Shown here piece by piece: positions 6,495 to 13,596 of a stretch of 14,250 nucleotides of DNA. The DNA comes from Bacteroidota bacterium. Lineage in GTDB: Bacteria; Bacteroidota; Bacteroidia; Chitinophagales; UBA2359. Each line of letters begins with the position of its first letter. Position 1 is the stretch's first letter. The translations under genes were made by a program, and so were the position numbers. The stretch is from the NCBI GenBank assembly GCA_020629895.1, contig JAHDCM010000032.1, forward strand, positions 1 through 14,250, in the 5' to 3' direction. The notes under the pieces are model-generated. The model had not been told where the DNA came from. It did not search any database and was given only the letters and a program-made list of their open reading frames with translations.

Positions 6495-6695
6495 GCGTGA
6501 GGGATAGAAACGGTAGCTTGGTGAAATAGCTACTTTGTGAAGTAAGGACTAGCAGGGCTGACAGCGGAAGACACTGCTAGGACTATACTGAACGAGTGGC
6601 TATAAGCCAACTACAAGTGGATAGCCCGACCTTTTCCTCCTCGTGCCTGTTTATGCGTGGGCGCATGAACAGGCGAGGAGGAAAAGGACACGCCC
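6495..6695 (-). repeat. Structured intergenic repeat, copy B
   Basis: Read on the minus strand, this 201-nt copy starts 6 nt after the stop of the SDR gene. It has the head GGGCGTGTCC (6695-6686), a long hairpin (6687-6630), the 24-nt block (6631-6608), a 78-nt variable middle, and the 35-nt tail (6529-6495). Head and 24-nt block are identical to copy A and the tail matches at 33/35. The middle keeps a weaker match around GTGTCTTC...TCAGCC. The spacing between block and tail (78 versus 85 nt) is similar in both copies. Confidence 0.8.
6630..6687 (-). other. Long GC-richer hairpin inside repeat copy B
   Basis: Arms 6630-6657 and 6662-6687 pair over 26 bp around a TGGG loop, with a 2-nt bulge (6644-6645) and one G-U wobble. 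There is no U-run after it on the minus strand, so unlike the hairpin of copy A it is not a canonical intrinsic terminator. It could still stabilise the 3' end of the SDR transcript or act as a Rho-type or attenuating structure. Confidence 0.7.
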
Positions 6696-6701
6696 AACTA
6701 A

Positions 6702-7538
6702 TTATTTGGCTTGTTTTTCAAATCGTCTAAATAGGCGATTCAGAATACTGGTATATTTTACGGGCATCCATCGGATGAGACGATCCACTACCCATGCGTC
6801 ATTTCCGACAAGTACGCGATCTCGGTTTTTTTCGATACCATTGATAATAATAAGGGCTGCTTGTGCGGCAGTAGTTCGGAAAGATTGTTCGAATTGAGCA
6901 ATCTCTTTGGCATTATCGTATTTTTCGACGTTTTGCGGCCATTTGGAAGCGCGAGCAATATTGGTTTTGATGCCGCCTGGATGTACGGAACAAGCAAAGA
7001 TGTGTGGAGTGGTGTTTTTTAGTTCCATGCGTAGCGATTCGGTAAATCCGCGAATAGCAAACTTAGTGGTGCAGTAGGGGCCTTGATAACCTACACCCAT
7101 CAGACCGAATACACTTGATAGGTTGACAATACATCCACGAGGGCGTTGTTCGAGATAGGGTAGGAAGGCTTTGGTGCCATATATCATTCCCCACATATTG
7201 ATACCTACAATCCACTCAAAATCTTCGTAGCTCACTTCTCTAATGCTTACTTTTCCAAGTGCTACTCCTGCATTATTGATGATGCCATCTACTTGTCCGT
7301 AATGGGCAACTACATCGGCTGCCCACTGAATCATTTGTTCTTTATTGGCAGCATCCACGATATGGGTAATGGCTTCGCCTCCGTATTGTTCTACGAGTAA
7401 TTTGGTTTCTTGTAGATTGGCTTCGTTGAGATCGGTGATGGCTACTTTTGCATTTTTTTTAGCCATTTCGATGGCTAAGGCGCGTCCAATGCCTGATCCT
7501 GCGCCAGTGATAGCAAACACATTATTTTGTATCGTCAT
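6702..7538 (-). CDS. Short-chain dehydrogenase/reductase (SDR, classical)
   Basis: From the ATG at 7538 the product has 278 residues starting MTIQNNVFAITGAGSGIGRA. It has the classical SDR elements: nucleotide-binding TGAGSGIG (11-18), Asp36 at the end of the second strand (suggests NAD(H) rather than NADP(H)), NNAG (88-91), and catalytic N114, S142, Y155 and K159 (YCTTK), followed by PGG (HPGGIKT). It is a soluble oxidoreductase acting on a hydroxyl or carbonyl substrate that cannot be named from sequence. An upstream in-frame ATG at 7607 would add 23 hydrophobic residues (MHVNFLQFTVSISIFNLYLK) but the Rossmann fold starts right after Met24, so the shorter form is chosen. It is divergent from the T9SS gene and followed by repeat copy B. 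Confidence 0.88.
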   Translation of the reverse strand: MTIQNNVFAITGAGSGIGRALAIEMAKKNAKVAITDLNEANLQETKLLVEQYGGEAITHIVDAANKEQMIQWAADVVAHYGQVDGIINNAGVALGKVSIREVSYEDFEWIVGINMWGMIYGTKAFLPYLEQRPRGCIVNLSSVFGLMGVGYQGPYCTTKFAIRGFTESLRMELKNTTPHIFACSVHPGGIKTNIARASKWPQNVEKYDNAKEIAQFEQSFRTTAAQAALIIINGIEKNRDRVLVGNDAWVVDRLIRWMPVKYTSILNRLFRRFEKQAK

Positions 7539-7703
7539 GAAATTTTTTTTTAAATATAGGTTGAAAATAGAAATAGAAACGGTAAATTGCAAGAAGTTTA
7601 CATGCATTTCCTATTAAGTTGTTCCACCCAATCTCTGATTCGCCCAATTGTTCCCCATTCCGTATTTCTTGATACCTATTTATAAAATACCTAATAAAAA
7701 CAG

Positions 7704-7711
7704 TATTTTTG
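7704..7711 (+). promoter_or_regulatory. Candidate -7 element for the T9SS-secreted protein gene
   Basis: TATTTTTG matches TAnnTTTG exactly, 40 bp before the ATG at 7752 in the divergent intergenic region. No TTG -33 box is found at the usual spacing (one lies at 7669-7671, too far). Plausible but unproven. Confidence 0.35.
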
Positions 7712-7751
7712 TACAGTGATTTAATGGACTATTGAGATAAAAATAAATATA

Positions 7752-9017
7752 ATGAAGACAAAAAGCCTATTTACCTTACTGGTAGCATTGATGATTGCTT
7801 TTTCTGCAAAAGCTCAAACACAGTTTGACTTACAATTTGGGAATCCTACGTACAAGGAGGTGGTTGATTCGTTTTGTGTGACGATTCAAATACGAAGTAG
7901 TGATGAGCAGGTCTTTTCTATTGGCTCGCATACTTTCTTTTTTAACTATAATACCAATAGTATTAATTTTCCAACTTATCAGAGTTTGGCTTTTGATAGT
8001 ACTTATTTGTGTGAGGTAGCACCAGGTTATAATCTACCCATTTATTTTCGCCCTCGCTTGGGTGCTTCTACCGATTCGGGGGATGCTAATGTAACAACCA
8101 TTATGAATTTGAAGGGCTTGGGTTGTCCTGAAGTGAGTGGTGAGTGGATTGATGCGGGTATTGTTTGTTTTGCAGTAATAGACCCGACAGCATCTGTAAA
8201 TTTGCAATGGAATACGGATAAGACGGATGTTAATTATAATGAAGATTTGCCGCGTCATGAGCAAGGAGAGTTGATGGGTTTGGATGTGCGTCCTGATGGT
8301 AAGGAGCCAGATGCGGATAATGATGGTTTGAGTGATGCATTAGAAGCAGAATTGACTTCAAATCCTGACAGTAATGATTCGGATGGAGATGGTATTTTGG
8401 ATGGAGATGAGTATGCAGAAGGTGCTAATAATGATACAGATGGAGATGAATTATTAGATATTTTGGATCGAGATGATGATGGTGATGGCTTATTAACTGC
8501 TGACGAAGGAACAACAGATACAGATGATGATGGGATTGCGGATTATTTGGATCCAGATGATGATGGTGATTCTGTTTTAACGGCTGATGAGTTGCCTACG
8601 GATACTGATGGTGATGGCATTAATAATCACTTAGATGATGATGATGATGGGGATGGTTTTCCGACTATTGATGAGGGAACTGGAGATGTAGATGGTGATG
8701 GAGTACCCGATTATTTGGATGCTGAAGTAACGGGTATAGAGGAGGAGCTAGTGCGTTTATTGGCTGTTGAATTGTATCCTAATCCTACCAATGGAGATCA
8801 AGTACGTATTTTAATAGATGGAGAAGTGCAAGTAAGTACTTTGAAAGTGTATAATGTGAAAGGTGCTTTGCTGCAAGAAGTGGCTGTTAACAAACAAGTG
8901 GCATCTGAAGCGTTAAATTTGAGCACAGGGCATTTGACCAGCGGTATTTACTTTATTAATGTTTATGATGCTGCTAGTCAGTTAGTAGGGCAGGCAAAGT
9001 TGGTGATGACGCGATAA
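7752..9017 (+). CDS. Secreted protein with thrombospondin type-3 repeats and T9SS sorting domain
   Basis: A 421-residue protein in four parts. Residues 1-21 are a Sec signal peptide ending AFSAKA before Q22. Residues 22 to about 170 form a beta-rich domain with alternating hydrophobic strands that I do not recognise; a cohesin-like or Ig-like sandwich is a guess. Residues about 186-323 are a run of acidic DxDxDG units (DADNDGLSD, DSDGDGILD, DTDGDGIN, DVDGDGVPD and others), typical of thrombospondin type-3 calcium-binding repeats. Residues 338-421 are a type A T9SS C-terminal domain starting VELYPNP and containing LKVYNVKGALL and SGIYFINVY. The protein should cross the outer membrane by the type IX system and be released or attached to the surface. 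The repetitive GAT-rich DNA of the repeat region could undergo length change. Confidence 0.9.
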   Translation: MKTKSLFTLLVALMIAFSAKAQTQFDLQFGNPTYKEVVDSFCVTIQIRSSDEQVFSIGSHTFFFNYNTNSINFPTYQSLAFDSTYLCEVAPGYNLPIYFRPRLGASTDSGDANVTTIMNLKGLGCPEVSGEWIDAGIVCFAVIDPTASVNLQWNTDKTDVNYNEDLPRHEQGELMGLDVRPDGKEPDADNDGLSDALEAELTSNPDSNDSDGDGILDGDEYAEGANNDTDGDELLDILDRDDDGDGLLTADEGTTDTDDDGIADYLDPDDDGDSVLTADELPTDTDGDGINNHLDDDDDGDGFPTIDEGTGDVDGDGVPDYLDAEVTGIEEELVRLLAVELYPNPTNGDQVRILIDGEVQVSTLKVYNVKGALLQEVAVNKQVASEALNLSTGHLTSGIYFINVYDAASQLVGQAKLVMTR

Positions 9018-9034
9018 GAAATAGAAGTGCTAAC

Positions 9035-10150
9035 TTACTTTTTACGCTTTAAAAATTTAGGTAAACGCAAAAAAGAACGTTTTTTCTTTGGAGAAGGAGT
9101 GCTTGGAGCATCATCAGGATATGCTTCAATCGCTCCTTTTTCTATGAGTTCATGTAACTCGGCGGCTAGTGTTGGGTCAATGTCTTCTGCATATTCGTCT
9201 TCCTCATAAATGTCTCCATATTCCGCTTCAGGAAATGCTTCTCCTTCATATATTTCTTCAGGCTCTTCTTGTGGTACTTGCTTGACTTCCTCTTCTACTG
9301 GCTCATTCTCAACTTCTGGTAATGCTTCGACTTGCTCCATGGCCTCAATAGTAGCTTCTGGTGGAGGCAATGCTTGTTGTTCGGCTTGCTGTTCATCCAC
9401 CAAATGATCAATCCGTTTGGCAATCATATACAACAGAAGAATCACCTGCTCAAAATGCTTCCTATCTTTCATGTCAGTCATCACCTTACGTTGCCTAAAG
9501 GTCAATTGGCCTTTATCAAGTTCGAGGGTCGCTTTTTGATAAGTATGGTTGACCAATAATTGACGAATTGGCGTGTCGAAAAGAATAATAAGAAAGTCCG
9601 CATTATTAGTGGTCACCTGAAAGTACTCATCAAAAGTAGCATCGCCTGTTAAAAATCGCTTCCGTTTAAAAATACGTAGTTTATCACGCCAAGTACGGGT
9701 GCGAATATGGCAAGAATTACCTGTATGTGTTACATTGACAATAAGGTTGGAATAATGCACTTTACGTTCTGTATCTTCTTGGGCAACAGCGTCTACACTA
9801 AACTCCATACTTTGCCCCAAATACATGCCACTTAAAGTTGGAAAAACCCATTGAAATCCGAATTTATACTTGGCAAAATTGGCAGCTTTGTTGAGGAAAA
9901 AAATACTAAATGGAAATTTTGTTTTAGGACGTATGTCCATGTTTAGTTTTAACTGTTTGTTTAATATTTCATACTGTTCAATACGACGACGATTGAAAAA
10001 GTTGAAAAACATATTGACCAAAATATAGACGGTCAAATAAGTCAGAAATAACAAGGCACTATACTCTTTAGGAAGTACAGACACTGCTAGAATACTCAAA
10101 ACGATGATTAGCAGGATAGAAAGTTGATATACACTTAGGTCAAATTGCAT
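9035..10150 (-). CDS. Membrane-anchored protein with acidic C-terminal tail, unknown function
   Basis: I do not recognise this 371-residue protein. The ATG at 10150 is preferred; an in-frame TTG at 10168 would add six residues without improving the N-terminus. Two transmembrane helices (about residues 9-27 and 31-52) are followed by a basic FNRRR stop-transfer, placing the rest in the cytoplasm. Residues 53-250 form a mixed domain with aromatic and basic strands (GMYLGQSMEFSVDAVAQ, HIRTRTWRDKLRIFKRKR). Residues about 253-345 are very rich in Glu, Pro and Ala (PVEEEVKQVPQEEPEEIYEG), predicted disordered, and the end is strongly basic (KKKRSFLRLPKFLKRKK). The middle domain vaguely recalls DUF3137-type proteins, but this is not firm. 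The gene converges on the T9SS gene with a 17-nt gap and is separated from the regulator upstream by a terminator. Confidence 0.75.
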   Translation of the reverse strand: MQFDLSVYQLSILLIIVLSILAVSVLPKEYSALLFLTYLTVYILVNMFFNFFNRRRIEQYEILNKQLKLNMDIRPKTKFPFSIFFLNKAANFAKYKFGFQWVFPTLSGMYLGQSMEFSVDAVAQEDTERKVHYSNLIVNVTHTGNSCHIRTRTWRDKLRIFKRKRFLTGDATFDEYFQVTTNNADFLIILFDTPIRQLLVNHTYQKATLELDKGQLTFRQRKVMTDMKDRKHFEQVILLLYMIAKRIDHLVDEQQAEQQALPPPEATIEAMEQVEALPEVENEPVEEEVKQVPQEEPEEIYEGEAFPEAEYGDIYEEDEYAEDIDPTLAAELHELIEKGAIEAYPDDAPSTPSPKKKRSFLRLPKFLKRKK

Positions 10151-10176
10151 AATGCCTAAATGTACCAATTAAAACC

Positions 10177-10213
10177 AAAAAGGGCAAACGCCAATGTAGC
10201 GTTTGCCCTTTTT
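10177..10213 (-). terminator. Intrinsic terminator of the sigma-54 activator gene
   Basis: A perfect 15-bp stem: AAAAAGGGCAAACGC (10177-10191) with GCGTTTGCCCTTTTT (10199-10213) and a 7-nt loop. On the minus strand the hairpin ends in a U5 run. It lies 21 nt after the regulator stop and 26 nt before the next gene, so it separates the two minus-strand genes. The symmetric A/T ends would also serve the plus strand, where no gene ends. Confidence 0.9.
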
Positions 10214-10234
10214 AATCTTTATTTACAAATGATG

Positions 10235-11605
10235 TCAACTATTTGCGCGCTTCAAATTGTACTTATCCATTTTGTTGTACAGATGACTTCGCTGAATCGC
10301 AATTTCCTCCGCAGTCTTAGAGACATTCCACGAGTTTTTAGTTAGTTTATACTCCAAGAAGCTCTTTTCAGCAAATTCTTTGAACGCTTGTAAATTTTCA
10401 AATCGATCAAAGTCATTAGTTACTTGCACTTCGGTAGGCGAGTAAACATACTTATCGACATCGGCACTAGTGATTTTGGTGTCACTCAATATCAACAAAC
10501 GCTCAATGATATTTTTCAATTCACGTACATTACCCGTCCAGTGAATATCCTGTAAGGCTTTTACTGCGTTTCGGGTAATCGGTTTGGGAGGTGTTTTATT
10601 TTGGTCACAAATCAGGTGGATGAAATGATTGGCCAAAAGTGGAATATCTCCTTTTCGATCATTTAACGAAGGCACCTTGATTGGAATGACATTCAAACGG
10701 TGATACAAGTCTAATCGGAAACGCATATTTTCCACCTCCTTCAATAAATCTTTATTGGTTGCCGAAACGATACGTACATCTACCGAAATTTCTTTATCAC
10801 CTCCTACTCTCGAAATCTTATTTTCTTGCAATGCACGCAACACCTTTGCTTGAGCAGAAAGACTCATATCGCCAATCTCATCCAAAAACAAAGTACCGCC
10901 ATTAGCCTGCTCAAATTTTCCGATGTGCTGTTTATGGGCAGAGGTAAACGAACCACGTTCATGCCCAAACAACTCACTTTCGATTAGTTCTGAAGGAATC
11001 GCTGCGCAGTTTACTTCCACAAAAGGGCCATCCTTACGACTACTTTTTTCATGAATCCAACGAGCTACCAATTCTTTACCCGTTCCGTTATCACCCGTTA
11101 CAAAAACACGTGCATCGGTTGGAGCAACTCGCTCTATTGTTTCCTTAATTTTATAGATAGAAGGAGATTCTCCCACGATATCCATTACCTTAGTAGAACG
11201 TCTACGCAATTTTTTGGTTTCTACCAATAATTTCGACTTATCGAGGGCATTGCGAACCGTAATTAATAAGCGATTAAGGTCAAGAGGTTTCTCAATAAAA
11301 TCAAAGGCTCCTGTCTTTACTGCTTTTACAGCAGTTTCCATCGTCGCATGACCCGAAATCATGACAATAGGTAAATCAGGCTTTAGCTTACTGGCATTAG
11401 CTAGAACTTCTAGCCCATCCATTTTAGGCATTTTGATATCGCAAAAAACAACATCATATTTCTTGGTCTTTATCTTAACCATTCCTTCCATGCCATCTTC
11501 CGCTTCCTCTATTTTATATCCCTCATATTCTAAAATTTCCTTTAAGGTCCTTCGAATACTTTTTTCATCATCTATGATGAGTATCTTTGCTGATGCTTTG
11601 GCCAT
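10235..11605 (-). CDS. Sigma-54-dependent response regulator (NtrC/AtoC family)
   Basis: A complete 456-residue enhancer-binding regulator. The receiver domain (about 7-122) has acidic pocket D12/D13, phosphoacceptor D56, the T/S-type switch in MISGHAT (S84) and K106. The AAA+ domain (about 142-375) has Walker A GDNGTGKE (171-178), Walker B TLFLDE (D242, E243) and the sigma-54 contact loop GSFTSA at 218-223 in place of GAFTGA; the key Thr221 is kept. A Fis-type helix-turn-helix occupies the end (SWNVSKTAEEIAIQRSHLYNKM). It should bind upstream sites and activate sigma-54 RNA polymerase by ATP hydrolysis when phosphorylated. No histidine kinase gene is adjacent, so its partner is elsewhere. 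The start ATG at 11605 gives MAKASAKILIIDDE, a normal receiver start. Its target genes are unknown. Confidence 0.95.
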   Translation of the reverse strand: MAKASAKILIIDDEKSIRRTLKEILEYEGYKIEEAEDGMEGMVKIKTKKYDVVFCDIKMPKMDGLEVLANASKLKPDLPIVMISGHATMETAVKAVKTGAFDFIEKPLDLNRLLITVRNALDKSKLLVETKKLRRRSTKVMDIVGESPSIYKIKETIERVAPTDARVFVTGDNGTGKELVARWIHEKSSRKDGPFVEVNCAAIPSELIESELFGHERGSFTSAHKQHIGKFEQANGGTLFLDEIGDMSLSAQAKVLRALQENKISRVGGDKEISVDVRIVSATNKDLLKEVENMRFRLDLYHRLNVIPIKVPSLNDRKGDIPLLANHFIHLICDQNKTPPKPITRNAVKALQDIHWTGNVRELKNIIERLLILSDTKITSADVDKYVYSPTEVQVTNDFDRFENLQAFKEFAEKSFLEYKLTKNSWNVSKTAEEIAIQRSHLYNKMDKYNLKRANS

Positions 11606-11989
11606 GAGGTATAATTATTTCCTGTTATTAAAAAAGTAGATATTGTTGCTGGAGCTAAATTGAATCTGGGTATATAGTATGTGAGTTTATGATATTTTAC
11701 ACAAACACTAAATAAAAGCCGCCAACTCTAGTCAAGGTTTACGGCTAAAATTCCACAATTATAATGCCCAAGTTCTTTTTTGAATGCCTCAATTCTCTTG
11801 CAATTGTCAAAATACTTAAAGTAGGACCTAAACCCTTGTAAACACGAGTGTTAGTGATTTTTTTGCAAGAAATACTTGAAGCACCAAACAAGAAAAATGT
11901 CTATAAAATAGTACATTTTAAACTGTCCACAAAATAGTACAATTTTATTAGGTATTTTGTTTAAAGGAGAGAAAAAAAATAAAAAAAAT
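11606..11989. other. Gene-free stretch between regulator and rnpB
   Basis: These 384 AT-rich bases contain no credible ORF. They must hold the promoter of the sigma-54 activator (no clear TAnnTTTG with -33 seen) and the 3' flank of rnpB. The recognisable items are a tandem direct repeat at 11898-11946 and the U-rich run (complement of 11972-11988) after rnpB. Confidence 0.6.
11898..11946. repeat. Tandem direct repeat, two 22-bp units with 26-bp period
   Basis: Two near-identical units begin TGTCTATAAAATAGTAC (11898) and TGTCCACAAAATAGTAC (11924); 19 of 22 positions agree. The 26-bp period is not a whole number of 10.5-bp helical turns. They could be paired operator sites, transposase-end remnants or a chance duplication; no transposase gene is nearby. 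Confidence 0.7.
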
Positions 11990-12391
11990 GCGCGCTCACC
12001 GATAAGCCGGGTTCTGTACTTATTTGATTTACAAATAAGTTTCTATCATTTATCTAGAACTTATGTCACCATAAGCCTCAAACGCCCTACCCCTCAGCAT
12101 CGAACGAGTAGCTCTTAGCTCTGACAAATGTCTGAGCATGCTGATATATTTGGACTTTCAACCCACAAGGTTTACCCATCAATGATGTTACCACCACTGA
12201 TCGTAGGCTCTTACCCTACATTTTCACCCTTACCTCTTTCAACAAAATGATAGAGGCGGTTATTTTCTGCGGCACTAGCTGGCTTCATGCTTTATACATG
12301 AATCCCACCCGTTAGGTGGTGTGGTACTCTGTGTTGCCCGGACTTTCCTCTTACTGGTATAAACAAGCAAGCGATAGAATAGTGAGCGCGC
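11990..12391 (-). ncRNA. rnpB: RNase P RNA (bacterial type A)
   Basis: About 402 nt on the minus strand. It has the conserved CR-I segment GAGGAAAGTCCGGGC (12350-12336) and the CR-V segment ACAGAACCCGGCTTATC (12017-12001), which together form helix P4 and the catalytic core. The ends pair as a perfect 10-bp P1 helix, GCGCGCTCAC (12391-12382) with GTGAGCGCGC (11999-11990). Internal features such as GGGTAAGAGCC and GGTAACATC..GGGTAAACC fit the specificity domain of type A RNase P RNA. It is the ribozyme that removes 5' leaders from pre-tRNAs. A U8-A-U8 tract follows P1 at 11988-11972 and probably marks termination. The 5' end is only 7 nt past the stop of the Smr gene. The ends are set by P1 and could be off by a few nucleotides. 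Confidence 0.95.
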
Positions 12392-12398
12392 TTTGTTA

Positions 12399-13475
12399 TT
12401 AGTCTGTGTGAAAATCTACGTATTCAAATAAAATCTTAGTTGCCCCAAAACCAAATCGAGGATCATAATCATTGCGAATTCCACAAACTTCTTCATAAGC
12501 TTGAAGCATTTTAAAGACCTCGTCTTTCAAGCGTCCCTTTCCCAATCCATGAATCACAATCATTCGATCCTCTTCATTAGAGATAGCCATCTTTAATTCT
12601 TGTTCAAAATGCTTCAACTGTTGTTCAAGAATAAAACGCTTGGGCATATAACCATACTTCTTTGCAAGTTGTTCAAAATGCAAATCTACAATACGTTCCT
12701 TGAGGTTAACAAATGTACGAGGTACTTGTATGGTTTCAGGATGATTAGAACTACGTTGGTTCTCTTGTATCTTTTCGTTGAGTAGTTCGTGATCAATGGA
12801 ACGAACCGTTTTTTTTGCTACTTTATGTTTAGCTGGCAACTGGGCAAAAAGTGTATGTCGATAAACATAAGCATCTACAATCGCAATATGTCGTGTTGGT
12901 TGTAATACTAGTTTGGCTTTAGGCTTATATACTTTAGAAAAAGACTTCTGTTTTTTAGGAAGCGATTTTAATAAGGTAAAATCGAAGCTAAGGACAGGTT
13001 TATCATTAAGTTGGTCAAATTCCAACGAATGAACAATCATCGTACTACGCCCACCCATTTCCTTACTAAATGTATATGGAGCCTGATTTTTTAAATTACA
13101 AGTATAAGTAAATGAAAAGGGTTTACCAGTATCATTATGCAAGTGAATATTGAAGTATTTAATATCTCCATCAACATCATTAAACGGTTGTAATAAACAA
13201 TGAATTCCTTGATCAGGTAGGTCATCTATTTCATTACGCAATCCCATCGCTTTCAATGTATCTGCTGCTCGTTGGTGCCGATTTTTAGGAGGAGACTTAA
13301 CGGGTGTCGTTTTGTCTTTAGGAGGCGCTGTCTTGACAATATGGGCGGTAAATACTGGAAATTCAACTCCTTCTATCTCTACAATAAGCGTTTCTCCATC
13401 CAACCAACCAACTACCTGGCCTACCTCTTCAGTATAAATCATTTTTACAAAGTCGCCTTTCATAATAGATGCCAT
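12399..13475 (-). CDS. DUF2027 domain protein with C-terminal Smr (MutS2-related) domain
   Basis: A 358-residue protein from the ATG at 13475; a TTG at 13481 and a second ATG at 13463 are alternatives, and the latter (MKGDFVKMIYTEEVGQVVGW) would match the usual family start well. The N-terminal part is a small SH3-like beta barrel (GDFVKMI...GQVVGWLDGETLIVEI). The middle is the DUF2027 region characteristic of Bacteroidota. The C-terminal Smr domain carries DLHFEQL (D264, H266) and HGLGKGRLK (H309 to K317), the two Smr signatures. Smr domains are nucleic-acid binding and sometimes nicking. The MutS-like ATPase of MutS2 is absent. The role in the cell is not known. It is divergent from the methyltransferase and followed immediately by rnpB. 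Confidence 0.88.
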   Translation of the reverse strand: MASIMKGDFVKMIYTEEVGQVVGWLDGETLIVEIEGVEFPVFTAHIVKTAPPKDKTTPVKSPPKNRHQRAADTLKAMGLRNEIDDLPDQGIHCLLQPFNDVDGDIKYFNIHLHNDTGKPFSFTYTCNLKNQAPYTFSKEMGGRSTMIVHSLEFDQLNDKPVLSFDFTLLKSLPKKQKSFSKVYKPKAKLVLQPTRHIAIVDAYVYRHTLFAQLPAKHKVAKKTVRSIDHELLNEKIQENQRSSNHPETIQVPRTFVNLKERIVDLHFEQLAKKYGYMPKRFILEQQLKHFEQELKMAISNEEDRMIVIHGLGKGRLKDEVFKMLQAYEEVCGIRNDYDPRFGFGATKILFEYVDFHTD

Positions 13476-13596
13476 AAACAAAGATTGTTATTTGGGGTAT
13501 AAAAAGAAGCAGTCAAAAATGTAAACTTATTTAGTTTTCATTCCTCATCAATTTCGCTACAAAATTAATCATTTGTATTTTTACCAAAAAGTATAA

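Noticed and set aside
7539..7607. N-terminal extension of the SDR from an ATG at 7607
   Set aside because: The added 23 residues are hydrophobic and out of keeping with a soluble SDR, and the Rossmann motif begins right after Met24, so the start at 7538 is preferred.
8300..8730. GAT-rich tandem repeat DNA as a separate repeat element
   Set aside because: It is explained by codons for the Asp-rich thrombospondin type-3 repeats and keeps the reading frame throughout.
9210..9407. Ser/Cys-rich plus-strand frame opposite the acidic tail
   Set aside because: The composition is simply the complement of GAA/GAG-rich codons of the acidic segment; no start context or family.
10151..10168. TTG start for the acidic-tail membrane protein
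   Set aside because: An ATG follows six codons later and gives a complete first transmembrane helix; nothing supports the TTG.
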